Positions 10,313 to 22,040 of a DNA stretch of 64,000 nucleotides are shown here, in pieces. The notes under the pieces were generated by a model that saw only the letters and a program-made list of their open reading frames with translations, ran no database searches and was not told the origin of the DNA. The DNA is from Avena insularis (Eukaryota; Streptophyta; Magnoliopsida; Poales; Poaceae): NCBI GenBank assembly GCA_023614405.1, contig CM042696.1:340247211-340311210 (forward strand). The letters run 5' to 3'. Within the stretch, counting starts at the first letter, position 1, and each line of letters begins with the position of its first letter. Position numbers and translations under genes: made by a program.

Positions 10313-11988
10313 ATGAGGGCGCCCTATTCCCTCCCCATCGCCGACACCCACTCCCCCTCGCCGTCCCCAACCATGGTGACGGCGCCCTCCTCCCCCATAC
10401 CGTCCCCGCCCGATTCCCCCATCTCCCACACCTCCGTTGATGGGTACGCACGTGGTGCGAGGACATGTGGCACGGTGGCTGCGAATCTGGCTCCGGTGGC
10501 TCGCGTGTTTCCTACAGGGACGCGTTGAAGGGATAGGAGCCAGTGGCGCAGGAGGGAACCTCGCGCGTGCCATGCTCAGAGGTGCACAGAGAACCGGCAT
10601 CGGGGGCTATCGATGAATTGGACAACTCCGATGACTCCATCAAGGGCTGCGACGACGTGCCTTGGGAACAGCCCAAATCGAAGCGGGCATGGGGTCACTA
10701 CGCGGGAAGAAGGTGGCGGTGGCGTGAGTGGCGCGTGCGGGACATGATGCTGGCGCCTATGACACCTATCGGGGCCTATGCCTGCTTTGCCATGAGCCTA
10801 GCCATCAGGCAAGAGACTACACCTTCGTCCCGGTGTGCTTGAGGTGTGGTCATGTCGGCCATATGGTGCGGGAGTGCTCGCTGCCAAGGCCAGCACGCCT
10901 CCAGATGCCACCGACGAGCTGACTAGCAAGCGTCGGCCAACGGTGAGGTCCCCACTGCGCACGCAACCATGACACCCTGGGTCGGAGGACCTAGGGCCGA
11001 CGAACGGGAGAGCTTTGGCGAGGCAGATGGCCCCGCCCCTTGCAGCGGCAAGAGGGAGCGGGCAGAACACACAGCCCTTAGCGCACACGCCGAAGAACCG
11101 CGTGCAGCAGCGAGGGCTACAGCGCACTACCCCAGCTGATCGGCACTTGGTAGCGCCGAGTCGCGACGTGCAGCGCCCGATGGAGGCTCATGGTGCCCTG
11201 GGCCGCAGCATTACACCCCGCGCCGGTACCCAGCTGGCTGGCCCCTCTAGGACGGTGGATGAACGCGCGGTGGATGCGCCGCCCCTCTTGTCGTGGCCAG
11301 CTCGTATCCCAGGTGTGGCCTCGTCGACAACACGCCGCCAGCAGTGGCATTGGGTGTGGAGCTTGCACGGAGGCCAGCACTCACGGCGTGCGTGTTCACG
11401 TGAACGACAGAGGTGGATGAGGCAGAGCGCGCCCTCGCTAATGCGCTGGTGGGCGTCTTCCTCGGTGGACTGGTGGAGGCCTCACTGGCGTATGTGGTGG
11501 ACGCCATTGAGGAGAACCACAACCTCCCACCGAAGGTATTCTCGGTCCACTGGCACAACGGCGGTACCATGCTTCTCTACTTTGCCACGAGGGAGGATTG
11601 CGATCTTGTCCTACGTGGCCAGTTCATTCAATCTCACCACTTCAAGATGATGGTAAAACCATGGTCACGCTGGACAAACGCCACGGCTGGGGGGCTGGGG
11701 GTGCACGTCACGTTGGAGATCGAGGGGATCCCAGATAATGCCTGGAGCATGGCGGCGGTGGAGACCCTACTCGCGCCGAATTCCTGGGTTGAACGACTTG
11801 ATCCGCTCACCAGAATGCGTGTGGATATGGACTTGTTCCGTCTGTCAGCGTGGTGTCTCGATCGTGCCCAGATCCCAAAGGAGGTGGATTTCCACATTGT
11901 TGAGCCAGAGGCGACGCTGTTGGTGGAGGCGATGGCGGTGCCGGCAAACACGGTGACCCCCCCCCCCCCCGAGAGATCGACACCTTGA
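10313..11988 (+). pseudogene. LINE ORF1 (nucleic-acid-binding protein)
   Basis: Possible start ATG at 10313, followed by a proline/serine-rich N-terminus. Two adjacent CCHC-type knuckles follow: a first, damaged one (CLLCHEPSHQARDY, last Cys replaced by Tyr) and an intact one, CLRCGHVGHMVREC (10836-10877). After a frame change, a 191-codon segment from 11413 resembles the DUF4283/RNA-recognition-like domain of plant LINE ORF1 (LPPKVFSVHWHNGG, LLYFATREDCDLVL). ORF1 proteins coat LINE RNA. At least two frameshifts and a stop after the knuckles break it. Confidence 0.75.
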
Positions 11989-13676
11989 TCCATCCCCTCC
12001 TCGTGCATGTTACGGCTTTCACGGACTACCGGCGGTGGTAAACAAGCTCTGAAAGCAGCAGCGGGAGCAGACCGGCACCTGGGTACCCCACCTCGAGGAG
12101 GTACTCGTACGATCGCGGAGTCCCTGACCGGCTCCCTGGCAGAGCGGGCAAGGACTCCGGCTGCAGCTACGCTCGACCTAGAGGCGGGTACGGCGGCCAG
12201 GCTTGAGGATCCCACCACCAACATTCGGAAGCGCAGGAGCCTACGTGTGGAGCCACTGTGGCTTCGTTGCGACGCCAAAAGCGCAGGCGGACCGGTCGCA
12301 AAGCGGCCACACCTGTCTCCGCTGACACAGGCATGGGAAAGATGGTCGGGCGCAGGGATGGTGCTCCGCACCAAACTCTGGGGACCTAGGGACGCGTTGC
12401 TCCCTCCCTACCAACCCAGGCTGGAGCCGACACCGCTGAGGCAGGTGCGTCGCAGGCCTTATCGTGACTCCAAAAGCGGCGGCAGAGCAAAAGGCAGCGC
12501 AGGCGCGGGCTGCACAAAGAGAGAGGAGCTGCAACTATGTCGAGCGCTGGTGCTTTGACCATGGTGGCGGAAGAAAAGGGAGCACGGGACCTCTGAACCA
12601 CTACTGCTAGTTATGGCTGAGCGAAGGGGACCGGGGGTGGATTCCTCTTTGCCAGTTTCAGCAGTGGAAGGAAAAAGGGGAGTACCCCCACAACCATGCT
12701 CGCCTCTCCCGTGCTGGTGCCAAGTGATGACTCAGCGCAGGGCCAGGAGGTGGCTCCGGTGGGGGTGGGGTCGTCTGCCCAGGGACATGCGCGAGCCTCT
12801 GCTAAGCATGCGCCAACTGGGGTGATGCAGCCCAGGCCATATCTACACCGATGCCGGACCAGTTGGCACCAGAGGCAATGGGGGACTATGTGCTGAGACC
12901 GAACTCCTCTAGCCTAGCTAATAACTAGCTGGTAATTTACTCGCGGCAGCATTCTGGCCCAGCATGCCAGGAGAGACCACTTGATGACACTGCTACTCAA
13001 GCGTAGTTGGGCCAAGTTGGTCGTTCCCATGGTAAAGAGCTGGGCATACCATGTTGGATTTTCGACATCAACAACTAGGATCAGAGCCAGGTTGATAGGG
13101 CAGCGCCAGTGCCAGCGGATACGGCTGTCACACAGCTAACCCCCCGAGAGGACTGACCCAGCCTGAGTCTACTCCACCCCAGCCGGCGATGAGGCTTTCC
13201 TCGCCCCCGATCCACTACAATAGGAGGGCGTCGACCTCAAACATCGGCCATGGCACCCCACCCGCCTGTCCACGCAACTTGGGCAAGGTCATGGCAGCCG
13301 CCAAGCTATGTTCGGATGCATTGCTGCTAGCACCGCCGGTGCAGTGTAGGTTAATGGCCATAAACTTCCAACCCCTAAGGAGTTCCAGGATCGCCAGGCA
13401 ACTGGGTGGTCTCAACTCTGAGCAGAAGGCGATCCATAACCTTATGAGGAAGTTGGGGTTGATTGCTCAGGATGAGGCGCCTTCCCACGCCACTGCCAAG
13501 GCCTTCCACCGGATGTTCGAGACCCCTCTTACTGATGAGATGATAGAGACAGTGGGGGAGCTCTACCACTAGACACTCTCGGCGATCAGAGGTTGCAGGA
13601 CGCCCTTGCCTGGAGTGCTGCAGGGTGCCCACTTGGTGGCTGCTTGACCGTTGGGTCACTCTCGGGTGCCTAGATC
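11989..13676 (+). other. LINE ORF1 tail and inter-ORF region
   Basis: GC-rich sequence without a long supported frame in the LINE direction. Short segments (for example 13189-13572, ending near MIETVGELYH) look like the degenerate C-terminal part of ORF1. A run of 12 C at about 11958-11969 may be a slippage or sequencing-prone site. Confidence 0.5.
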
Positions 13677-15913
13677 ATGTCGATGTCGTATAATCCGATG
13701 ATCTTGGTGTCTAACATGCATGGTCTGAATGACCGTGCACGTCGTACGGGTGTGAGGAGCATTGTCGCTGATGACCCACAAGTATAGGGGGTGTATCGCA
13801 GTATTTTCGATAAGTAAGAGTGTCGAACCCAACGAGGAGCAGAAGGGGCTGGCTAGTGGTATGGATCAGGAATTCTCTGCAAATACTTGGCAAATGGATT
13901 TTTAGGGGTTTTTGATAAAGCAAGTAAATAAAGTACGAGTAAATGAAAGATAGTAGGAATAAATGCAGCAAGTGGCCCAATTCTTTATGTAGCAAAGGAC
14001 AAGCCGGTTGTATTACTTAAGATGACCAAACGTTCTCGAGGACACATGGGAAGATCGTCAAGTGCTTTCGCTTCATATAGTTGATTAATCTTCTTTAGCT
14101 TGCTAAGTGTTGTGTGGGTGAACCTGTGCTAATGTACCGACCTTCGTAGGACTAATACATACTTGTCATTATACCCCTTGCAAACATCTGTAAGTACAAG
14201 AAAGTAATTAAGGTAGAAACCTAACCACAGCTTTAAACTCTAAGACCCTTACGTCCCTTGTGCAATGGTTTCCTAACGGGGGTTTAGGTTTCTGTCACTC
14301 CGGTAACCCCTACGATTAGTAGCCAAATACACAATGCATTCCCCTAGGCCCATATAGGTGAATTGTCATGTAGTCGACGTTCACATGACACCACTAGAAG
14401 AAGTACACCACAACTTAAATATCAAACTATTGAATCTTTCTCAACACAATTCCACTACTAACAACATGATTTCTCCCATGTCCTCAAGAACAAAACGAAC
14501 TACTCACAAGACATCATATGGACCATGATCAGAGATGGAATAATGATGTATAACAATCTGAACATAAACAATAATTCAACGGTTAACTCAATAGCATCAA
14601 CTACAAAGAGTAATCAACACCGGGAAAATTTCCCCTAAGAACTATGCAAGATTCAACGCAATTGTTACAGCAATATGGAGATGGTGATGACGGTGCTGAT
14701 GGTGATGATGGTGGTGATTATGATGATGATGATCCCGATGAAGTCTAGCTTGATGGTGGTGTTGATGGCGACGATATCCCCTCTCCGGGAAGGAATTCCC
14801 CCGGCAGAAATCTGTCTGTCGGAGTGATCTTTCTCTCTCGGTGTTTTCTGCCCCACAGAGGCGGCGGAATCTTTCTGTGGTCGCTCCCCGAGTCTTAGGG
14901 TTTCGGGAGGATTATATACGCCAGAGGGGAGATCCAGAGGTGGGCCAGGGCGGCCACACCACTTGGTGGCGACCTAGGTGGCCACTGGTGGTGTGGGCCC
15001 CCTGTGGCCCATCTCCACTCCTCCTTATGGCTTTCTTCGTCTTCTAGAAAAATAGGATTTTCCGTATATTTTCTCGGATTTTCTGATCTTCGCAAATTTT
15101 GTCTCCAAACAGCACCTTTTCCATCAGAATCCTGACTACAGCGGTCCATACTCCAAAGTCATCAACCATGCAAAAATAGATGAAATAACATAAGTATCAT
15201 CTCTTAATATGAAATATATCAATGAATAACAGTAAATTATGATATAGAATAGTGATGCAAAATGGACGTATTAGTCGCCATGACAAACGCATCCATTGTG
15301 TGTTTGCAAGAGACCAAACTTGATGTTGTATCACCTTTGATTGTAATGGAAACCATAGGTGCAGATTTTGATGCTTACTTCTGCTTGCCGGCATCTGGGA
15401 CTTGAGGTGGTATTATCTCGTCTTGGAAAAGTAGGTTGGTGTAGATGGATAGCGCACACCTAGATGTAAACAGCGTAACTGCCAAGGTCATGCCTGCTGC
15501 TGGCACACCGTGGTGGCTAACCTGTGTCTATGGGCCATAGGATGAGGCTGCCAAGGTTGCCTTCCTCTCCGAACTCCGAGAGATCAGGATAACCAGAACC
15601 CTGGGTGCTGTGCGGAGACTTCATCATGATCTACCGGGATGAGGATAAGAATAACGATAACCTTCACCGCCACATGATGGGACGCTTTCGACGATTCCTA
15701 AATGATTATGTCTTGAAGGAGATCTATCTATATGGTAGGAGATACACCTGGTCTAATGAGCGCGAGACCCCTACGCTGGTTCGCCTAGACAAGGTGTTCT
15801 GTTCGTCAGACTGGGAGGAGTTGTACTGCAGCTACTCCTTGCGCTGCCTCTCGACGGTGATCTCTGACCACTGTCCTCTTCTCCTGGACTGCACCCCGGT
15901 GGAAGCCGGGTGA
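13677..15913 (+). pseudogene. LINE ORF2, endonuclease domain (split by solo LTR)
   Basis: The ATG at 13677 opens SYNPMILVSNMHGLNDRARR, the usual N-terminus of the exonuclease-endonuclease-phosphatase domain. A solo LTR with TSD gtcgc interrupts it (13769-15273). On the right side the frame resumes with NASIVCLQETKLD (QETK at 15307-15318), then a frame change, GDFI where active enzymes have GDFN, RRYTWSNERETPTLVRLDKV, and SDHCPL (15863-15880). This domain nicks target DNA to prime reverse transcription. Several in-frame stops and shifts make it inactive. Confidence 0.82.
13769..15273 (-). mobile_element. Solo LTR of a Gypsy element
   Basis: 1505 bp with exact 5-bp TSD gtcgc (13764-13768, 15274-15278) and no interior, so it formed by recombination between the two LTRs. 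On the minus strand it starts taatacgtcc (normally tgatacgtcc) and ends gtgggtcatca. It is the same family as the LTR at 58699-60046 in the opposite direction. A TATA-like box is at 14911-14918 (minus) and a GAT/GGT-rich stretch at about 14678-14735. Confidence 0.9.
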
Positions 15914-18754
15914 GGGCGGTTCTAGTTTGAGCAGTTATGTCTGAAACTAGACGGTTTAGACGATGTGGAGGAGTCCGCCTGGATGACTATTGATGGTGAC
16001 CCTGACCCCTTTCAGAGGCTTGTGGCCAAGATCAAGCCACCGCTAGGCGGCTGATGAGCTAGGCCGACAAGAAAGTGGGATCGGTCAAACTGCAGCTTAT
16101 GACAGCGCGTGTCATTGTCTACCACTTTGATGTGGCCATGGAGACCAGACAACTTTCACCAGATGAGCGCGCCCTTCACGCAATGCTGAAGCACACCTAT
16201 CTTGGGCCTGCCTCCCTAGAGCGCACGATGGCACGCTAGAGGGCCAAGATCAGATGGCTGGGGGAGGGGGATGCCAACACGATGTTCTTCCACCAACACG
16301 CTTCGTACCGCCGACAGAAGAATGTATTTGCAGCCTACAGGTCGATGGTGCGATTTTGGTGGATCACGCCGCCATGGCTGAAGCCTCGTAAAAGCACTTT
16401 CAGGGTCTTATGGGAACAGACGTGGCGCGTTTGCAATCGCTCGACCTTGATTTCCTCGGGTACCACCATGAGGGCCTGGCTGATCTCGATACCCCATTCT
16501 TTGAGGTGGAGGTATGGGATGTGGTCAAGTAGCTACCTCGTGGCAAGGCACCGGGTCCTGACAGGTTCACGTCGGAGTTCCTCCAGCATTGCTGGGGAGT
16601 GGTAAAGGCCGACTTCATGGTGGCCTTCTCTAAGCTGTATGACATGAACGGGCGCGGATTCGAGGGCCTCAACCAGGCTCTGGTTATACTGCGGCCTAGG
16701 AGCAGTGATGCAGCTGCTCTTGGTGACTAAAGGCTGATTAGCCTTATCCACATCTTTGCCAAGCTTGGGGCGAAGGTGTTGGCATCGAGGCTACCCCCTA
16801 GGCTTGGGGCCATGGTTGGGTGGAATCAGGCGCCTTCATCAAGAAGCGTTGCATGCATGATAACTTCATGCTGGTTCAGCAAACTGCGCGCCTGCTACAT
16901 AGGCACAAGGAGCCGCGAGTCATGCTCAAGCTAGATATAGCCAAAGCATTCAACTCTGTCTCCTAGGCGTTGTTGTTCGAGGTAATGCGGAAGGATGGAT
17001 TCGGCTGTTAGTTTCGCGAGTTAGTGGCCATTCTACTTTCGATAGCAAGCTCACCAGTGATGCTTAACGGTGAGCCGGGCCCCTGATCTGGCACCATCGG
17101 GGCCTAAGGCAATGGGACCCACTATCGCCGATGTTGTTCGTGTTGTTCATCAACACTCAACAACCTGTTGGCCATAGCCCTAGAGATCAGCATGCTGAAG
17201 CGGGTCGCCCACCACGAGCTAGTGACGCCCGTCTCCCTTTACGTGAATGACGTGGTGATCTTTTGTCACCTGGATGTGACAGAGCTGTGCATCATGTGCG
17301 CTCTCCTTATGCTTTTCGGAGAGGCCTCGGGACTTCGCATGAACTACGACAAGTGTTCGATATCCCTGATTGCATGCTCTAATGTGGAGTCCCTACAGGC
17401 TGCTGCGACCATGGGTTGTTGGTTAGTGCCATTCCTGGTCAAGTACCTAGGAATCCCCTTGCCATTGCGATGGGTATCTGCAGCTACACTCCATCCCCTA
17501 GTGGATAGCATTGCGAATAGGCTGCCGACCTGGAGAGCCGCCATGATGGCAAAGGCTGGGCGCCTGACATTGGTTAAGTCGGTCCTCATGGCGATCCCTC
17601 TCCATCAGATCATCGTGCTGGGGCTCAACAAGCGGATGCTCAAGCAGATCTAGAAGATAGCAAGGAGCTTCCTCTAGGCTAGGAGGGTCGAGGCCAATGG
17701 AGGGCACTGCCATGTCAACTACGAAAGGGTGTGCAGGCTGAAACATCTTGGAGGCCTAGGGGTCCCTAACCTTGCACGCACCACGATCATCCTGCGCACA
17801 CGCTGGTTCTAGAGGATGTGGACGGACCCGATGAGGCCTTGGCGTGTCCTAGATGTGCGCTTCTCGGAGAAGGAGCTGCAGGTGTTTGACGCCTCCATCA
17901 CGATGAGGGTTGGTGATGGGACCATGGCGCTTTTCTGGCTAGACCGCTGGCTCGACGGGCGGACTGTCGAAGAGATGGCGCTAGCTCTCTTCACACTTAT
18001 TTCCAAGCGAATTAGGAGGCGCATGACAGTGAGAGAGGCGCTTGTAGAGCGTAGATGGATTACTGACATTCAGAGCATGCTGAGTCCGCTTTCCCTTTGG
18101 CAGTACGTACAACTTTGGATTCGAGTACAGGACTTCGAGTTGGTGGCCGAGCCCGACACCCTACTCTGGCGCTGGACACTGGATGCCTAGTACTCCGCCA
18201 AATCCTGCTACTACTTCCTCTTCCAAGGATCTATCACATCGAGGTCTTTGCAGCTGAACTAGCGCACTTGGGCTCCACCCAGGGTCAAGTTCTTGGTGTG
18301 GCTGGCCTGCCAGGACCGCTGTTGGACGGCTGAGTGGCTTGCGAGATGGGGACTGGCTCACCCTCCGCGCTGCCCCCTGTGTGACCAGACGGATGAGACC
18401 ATGACTCACCTCTTGGTGGATTGCTCCTTCTCCAAGGCAATCTGGCATGAGGTTCTGTCTTGGATTCGATCGACGGCCACACCACCGGATGGAGAAGGGG
18501 ACTTCGTGGATTGGTGGCAACAGGCTTCTTCATCCACCCCGCGCGCTCTGTGGAAAGGGACATCTTCGATGATCATGTTGATGGCATGGTGGATCTGGAA
18601 GCAGCGCAATACGGTAGTTTTTGACAACGTGTCACCGAACATGGGTACCCTTCTCGGTACAATTCGCTCCGAGGCTCGGGATTGGGCTGCGGCTGGTGCG
18701 ACTGGCCTTCGTACCCTGTTGCCGGCAGCCTGGTGGGTTGAGTTGTACGGGTGA
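15914..18754 (+). pseudogene. LINE ORF2, reverse transcriptase and zinc-finger domain
   Basis: Pieces of a non-LTR reverse transcriptase lie in order: a spacer (VIYHFDVAMETRQLSPDE), MLKLDIAKAFNSVS, SLYVNDVVIFCHLD (catalytic YADD changed to YVND at 17240-17251), FGEASGLRMNYDKCSIS, VKYLGIPLPL and GRLTLVKSVLMAIPLHQI. The zf-RVT motif CPLCDQTDETMTHLLVDC (18371-18424) follows. The last frame ends at the TGA at 18752-18754. Many TAG stops interrupt it. The enzyme would copy LINE RNA at the nicked target. The loss of the second catalytic region's consensus residue and the many stops show this copy is dead. Confidence 0.85.
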
Positions 18755-18844
18755 TGGCTCTCTTGACTTGTATATACGTTGTACAAAAATATTTTTTCCT
18801 ATCAATGAATCGAAACACAAAGCTTTTTGCCTTTTCGTGAAAAA
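18755..18844 (+). other. LINE 3' UTR and A-rich end
   Basis: About 90 bp after the ORF2 stop, including atcaatgaatcgaaacac and ending in a short A run at 18840-18844. LRR coding text restarts immediately afterwards. Confidence 0.6.
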
Positions 18845-19005
18845 GCAGGGTTTGCATCTTGCCAAATAGGCCCTCTGTTTCCAGTTTGGCTTCAGAAGCT
18901 AGGGAAAATCAATGCACGAAACATTAGGAACACCGCTATAGAGGACAGGTTTCCTGATTGGTTTTGGTCTACATTTTCACACACAACTTATCTCGACATC
19001 TCTAA
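18845..19005 (+). pseudogene. LRR receptor-like gene, fragment 4
   Basis: A stop-free stretch reads FASCQIGPLFPVWLQKLGK, then NTAIEDRFPDWFWSTFSH and TYLDIS. This is a characteristic mid-ectodomain passage of grass LRR receptor-like proteins. It is cut by the Harbinger element at 19006, with the TAA target duplicated (19003-19005 and 20912-20914). The reading frame is intact in this piece. Confidence 0.88.
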
Positions 19006-20911
19006 GAGCATCTCTAGCAGATCCCCCAAACCGCAAACCCCATATCCGCCTATCCAGGCCACCCCAAATGCGTTTTGGAGGTCGAAAAACGGCTGTGCGG
19101 TCTAGACGCGCCAAACGCGGCCCGCATAATAGCATATTCCCGAATATGTTGTTATGCGGGTCGTGTTTGGCGCGTCCGGACTGTGCATCCCTTTTTTGAC
19201 CCGCAACCAAAAACCGTAAACACAGGGTTTATCCGAATTATTCGATAATTCTCAAATGCAGCAACATAATCATGGAAAATAGATTGTTCAAAGTACTCAA
19301 TCATACATGAAACACGACACCAAAAGAAGATCGAACATCACATCATGAAAGAGGGAAGTTATCACGCTTCACCGTCGCTTGCCAGCACATCAACATGGCC
19401 GCCGCTGCTCGCCGTAGCGTCACCACCTTCGGCAGTCATCGCGGCAGCCATGGCAGTGCGTGCAGCTTCCCTCCTCTGCGCCAAGATCTGCGTCTTTGTG
19501 AGCTTCCACCACTCAAGGGTCTCCTCATCCCTGGCGGCCGGGTTCATAAACATAGTGGCATTATCCACCGCGATGAGCTCCGCCATGGCACGGTGCTCCT
19601 CGGCGCGTGCTCTCTTCTCCTCAATGTTGGCCTTGCGCTTTGCATCCTCCCGGAGTGTCGCCCACTTTGTCTCTTTCTCCCTTGCCTTCGCCTCCATCAT
19701 CTCCTTCTTCGCCGCTAAAGTCTTGATCATCAACGCCTCTTTGGATTTGACCATCACATCGATCTTGAGAGACAATGAAACGACCTCTCCTTGTCTCTTG
19801 ATCTTCTCCTAGGTCGCCTTGCATCCGTCCGACCTCTTGTCCTTGTTCTTCTTGGTCTCAAGCACATCATCCTCCTCCGTGTCCTCCAACTCGATGAGCT
19901 TGTGCTTTGGCGGTGGCGCCTCTTGTTCCCTCAACTTCCATTTCGGATTGTGATCAAGAAGGGCATAGCAATGAGCAAATTTGAACGGTACATGCTTCAA
20001 ACCCGGCATCTCCCGGAACCTTTGTTGCGCAATATCTTCCCAATCGCCGGCGTTGGTGCCACTCGGTGGCACGTTCCTCACGCCATCGATGCAACCTGAC
20101 CACCAGCTGCACGCCATCTTGATGGTGTCCCATCGGCCTTGGATCGAGCGGTAGGAGCGGGTCAGAGTAGTAGAGAGATGCGGCATCAGTTGGAAGAATT
20201 TATCCTCGATGCGTTGCCAATACCTCTTGCCGATTTGGTCGGTGCCGGTCACGGCATCCATCGAAACCGCCTCCCAAGAACGGATCAAGATCACATCTTC
20301 GAATTCGGTGTAGTTGCCGGTCCTGATTGCTCTCCGCTTCGCCTTGGCAACCGCCCCATCGAACGCCCCCTCCTCGATCTCTTCCAATTCATCTTCTCCA
20401 TCGCTGCCGGCATCTTCTTCCTCAAACTCCTCCCCTTCGAGCCCCTCCTCCAATCCATCAGCTGCAGCAGCGAGAGGCGCGGCGACCACGGCGCCTTCGG
20501 TGGTGGCTTCCGCGGTGGCGCTGGATCCAGATGCGGTCGCTGCAGCTGGTCCGCGCGGTGCGGCCTGGCCTAGGAGCGGCGGAGGGGCAACTGCGTCCAT
20601 GTCGGGGCTCCGGTGGCCGGACATGGGTGGGGGCAGCAGAATCGGGAGCGGCGGGTGGAGCGGAAGCGGGAAAGGGAGGAGCTGAAACTTCCTTCGCGCC
20701 AAGGGGGGAAATGGATGGAGGCCGGCCTCGCACAGTCCCTCCGACCCGGGAACTTGGGGGTCGCAGGGCGCGAATCAGAACGGCCCGGATTTTTTTTTTA
20801 AAAATGGGGGTCCGATGCGGGATCTGAACGGGCCTTTTTTTAGCCTTCGAACCGAAAATCGGCGGTTATTATGCGGATGCGGATCGGATAAGGGGACTGC
20901 TAGAGATGCTC
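19006..20911 (-). mobile_element. PIF/Harbinger element carrying only the Myb-like gene
   Basis: Terminal inverted repeats of about 15 perfect bases (gagcatctctagcag at both ends in inverted orientation) and the 3-bp TSD taa (19003-19005, 20912-20914) identify PIF/Harbinger. The 1.9-kb interior holds one gene, on the minus strand, matching the Myb/SANT-like accessory ORF of this superfamily. I find no DDE transposase. It would need transposase from another copy. It sits inside the LRR gene between fragments 4 and 5. Confidence 0.88.
19362..20702 (-). pseudogene. Harbinger Myb/SANT-like DNA-binding protein, one stop
   Basis: From the ATG at 20700-20702 a frame of 446 codons is interrupted only by one TAG (19809-19811), after 297 residues. 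The N-terminus is proline- then alanine-rich, and a strongly acidic stretch (EEFEEEDAGSDGEDELEEIE) follows. A trihelix/Myb-SANT-like domain runs from about residue 140 to 230 (FEDVILIRSWEAVSMD, KRYWQRIEDKF, RSYRSIQGRWDTIK). The C-terminal part is a charged coiled coil (KEMMEAKAREKETKWA), like the NAM-associated C-terminal region. In Harbinger elements this partner protein binds DNA and helps bring the transposase to the nucleus and the TIRs. The family role is known; loss of function here is inferred from the stop. Confidence 0.8.
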
Positions 20912-21866
20912 TAACAACCAAATAAATGGTAGCTTGCGAGCACATCTGGATGTCATGGCTTTGGAAGAACTGTACCTAGGCTCAAACCGGCTCACTGGGT
21001 CAATACCTTCGCTGCTGACAAACATCAGAATATTAGACATCTCCGACAATAACTTTTCAGGAGCAATACCATCAAATTTTGAAGCCTCCCGACTTCAAAT
21101 ATTGCTTATCTATTCAAATCGTCTTGGTGGATACATTCCAGAATCTGTTTGCAAATTGCAACAGTTGTTGTATCTGGATTTGTCAAACAATTTTTTGGAG
21201 GGTGAAATTCCTCAATGTTTCGACCTCCAACAAATACAATTTCTTCTGCTCGGAAACAATAGTCTATCAGGAAATTCCCAGTATCTTTGCCGAAAAACGC
21301 AGCTCTGGAATTCTTGGATCTTGCATGCAATAAGTTCGCTGGAAGATTGCCTACATGGATAGGAGAGCTAGGAAATTTACGTTTTGTACTACTGAGCCAC
21401 AATGCATTTTCTGGTAATATTCCAGTCGACATAACAAACCTTACGCATCTTCAGTACCTGGATCTATCAAGCAACGATTTCTCTGGTGTAATACCTTGCC
21501 ATCTATCGAACCTAACATTTATGACAAGATTCCAGGAGAATTTCATAGACATGGATGATTCATATACTGAAGCTGCAGAAACTGAGATCATAATCAACGT
21601 CTGAGCTGGTCACCTAGGAGAAATATTGTTAGTAGTTACAAAAGGACAACGGCTTATATATGGTAGAACACTTGTATATTTTGTGAGTATTGATTAATCA
21701 CATAACTACTTGACCGGCGAAATTCCCACAGACATCACTTCCCTTGTTGCACTAATGAATTTGAATCTTTCGTGGAACCAATTTAGTGGACAAATTCCAA
21801 GCACGATTGGCGCCATGCAGTCATTGGTATCTCTTGACCTCTCGGAGAATAAGCTCTGGTGAAATC
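20912..21866 (+). pseudogene. LRR receptor-like gene, fragment 5
   Basis: The longest LRR piece: about 110 codons of clean repeats (LEELYLGSNRLTGSIP, ILDISDNNFSGAIPSNFEA, YLDLSNNFLEGEIPQCF). A frameshift near 21272 follows, then LEFLDLACNKFAGRLPTWIG to SDNFSG-type repeats, a TGA at 21602-21604 and a TAA at 21695-21697. The last repeats (NYLTGEIPTDITSL, LSWNQFSGQIPSTIGAMQ, LVSLDLSENKL) are cut at 21866 by a retroelement. The C-terminal cap, membrane segment and any kinase domain are absent from the window. The repeats resemble extracellular LRRs of immune-type receptor-like proteins; the role is inferred from the family only. Confidence 0.88.
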
Positions 21867-22028
21867 TGTTAGAGTACGATATGTACACGGTTATTGTGAT
21901 AGTTTAGGATAGTTAGGATTCTAGCCTAATTCATTTTCTACTCCAAGTTGATCCTGTACGCCTATATATACTCGCCCATGAGGCTCAATAATATATCCAT
22001 CATATTCCGCCAAACTCATACTCTTTCA
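21867..22028 (+). repeat. 5' LTR of short-LTR element, copy 2
   Basis: Starts tgttagagta and ends ctctttca. It matches 754-916 and 2756-2913 in reverse complement. TATA-like tatatata is at 21963-21970. Confidence 0.85.
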
Positions 22029-22040
22029 TGGTATCAGTCT
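22029..22040 (+). other. Primer-binding site, short-LTR copy 2
   Basis: tggtatcagtct directly after the LTR; 10 of 12 bases match the plant initiator-Met tRNA complement tggtatcagagc. Confidence 0.75.

Larger units (their letters stand above)
9927..18844 (+). mobile_element. LINE (non-LTR retrotransposon), decayed, nearly full length
   Basis: On the plus strand there is a 5' UTR, an ORF1 with CCHC knuckles and a DUF4283-like domain, an ORF2 with apurinic-type endonuclease, reverse transcriptase and a C-terminal zinc-finger domain (zf-RVT), and a short A-rich tail at 18837-18844. It lies between LRR fragments 3 and 4. A solo LTR is inserted in the endonuclease region. A clean TSD was not found, and a few LRR codons seem to be lost at the junction. 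Many stops are TAG/TGA of the kind made by C-to-T changes, so the copy is old. Confidence 0.88.

Noticed and set aside
10079..10600. Minus-strand 173-codon frame opposite LINE ORF1
   Set aside because: It is an antisense reading of GC-rich LINE ORF1 with low-complexity composition and no domain.
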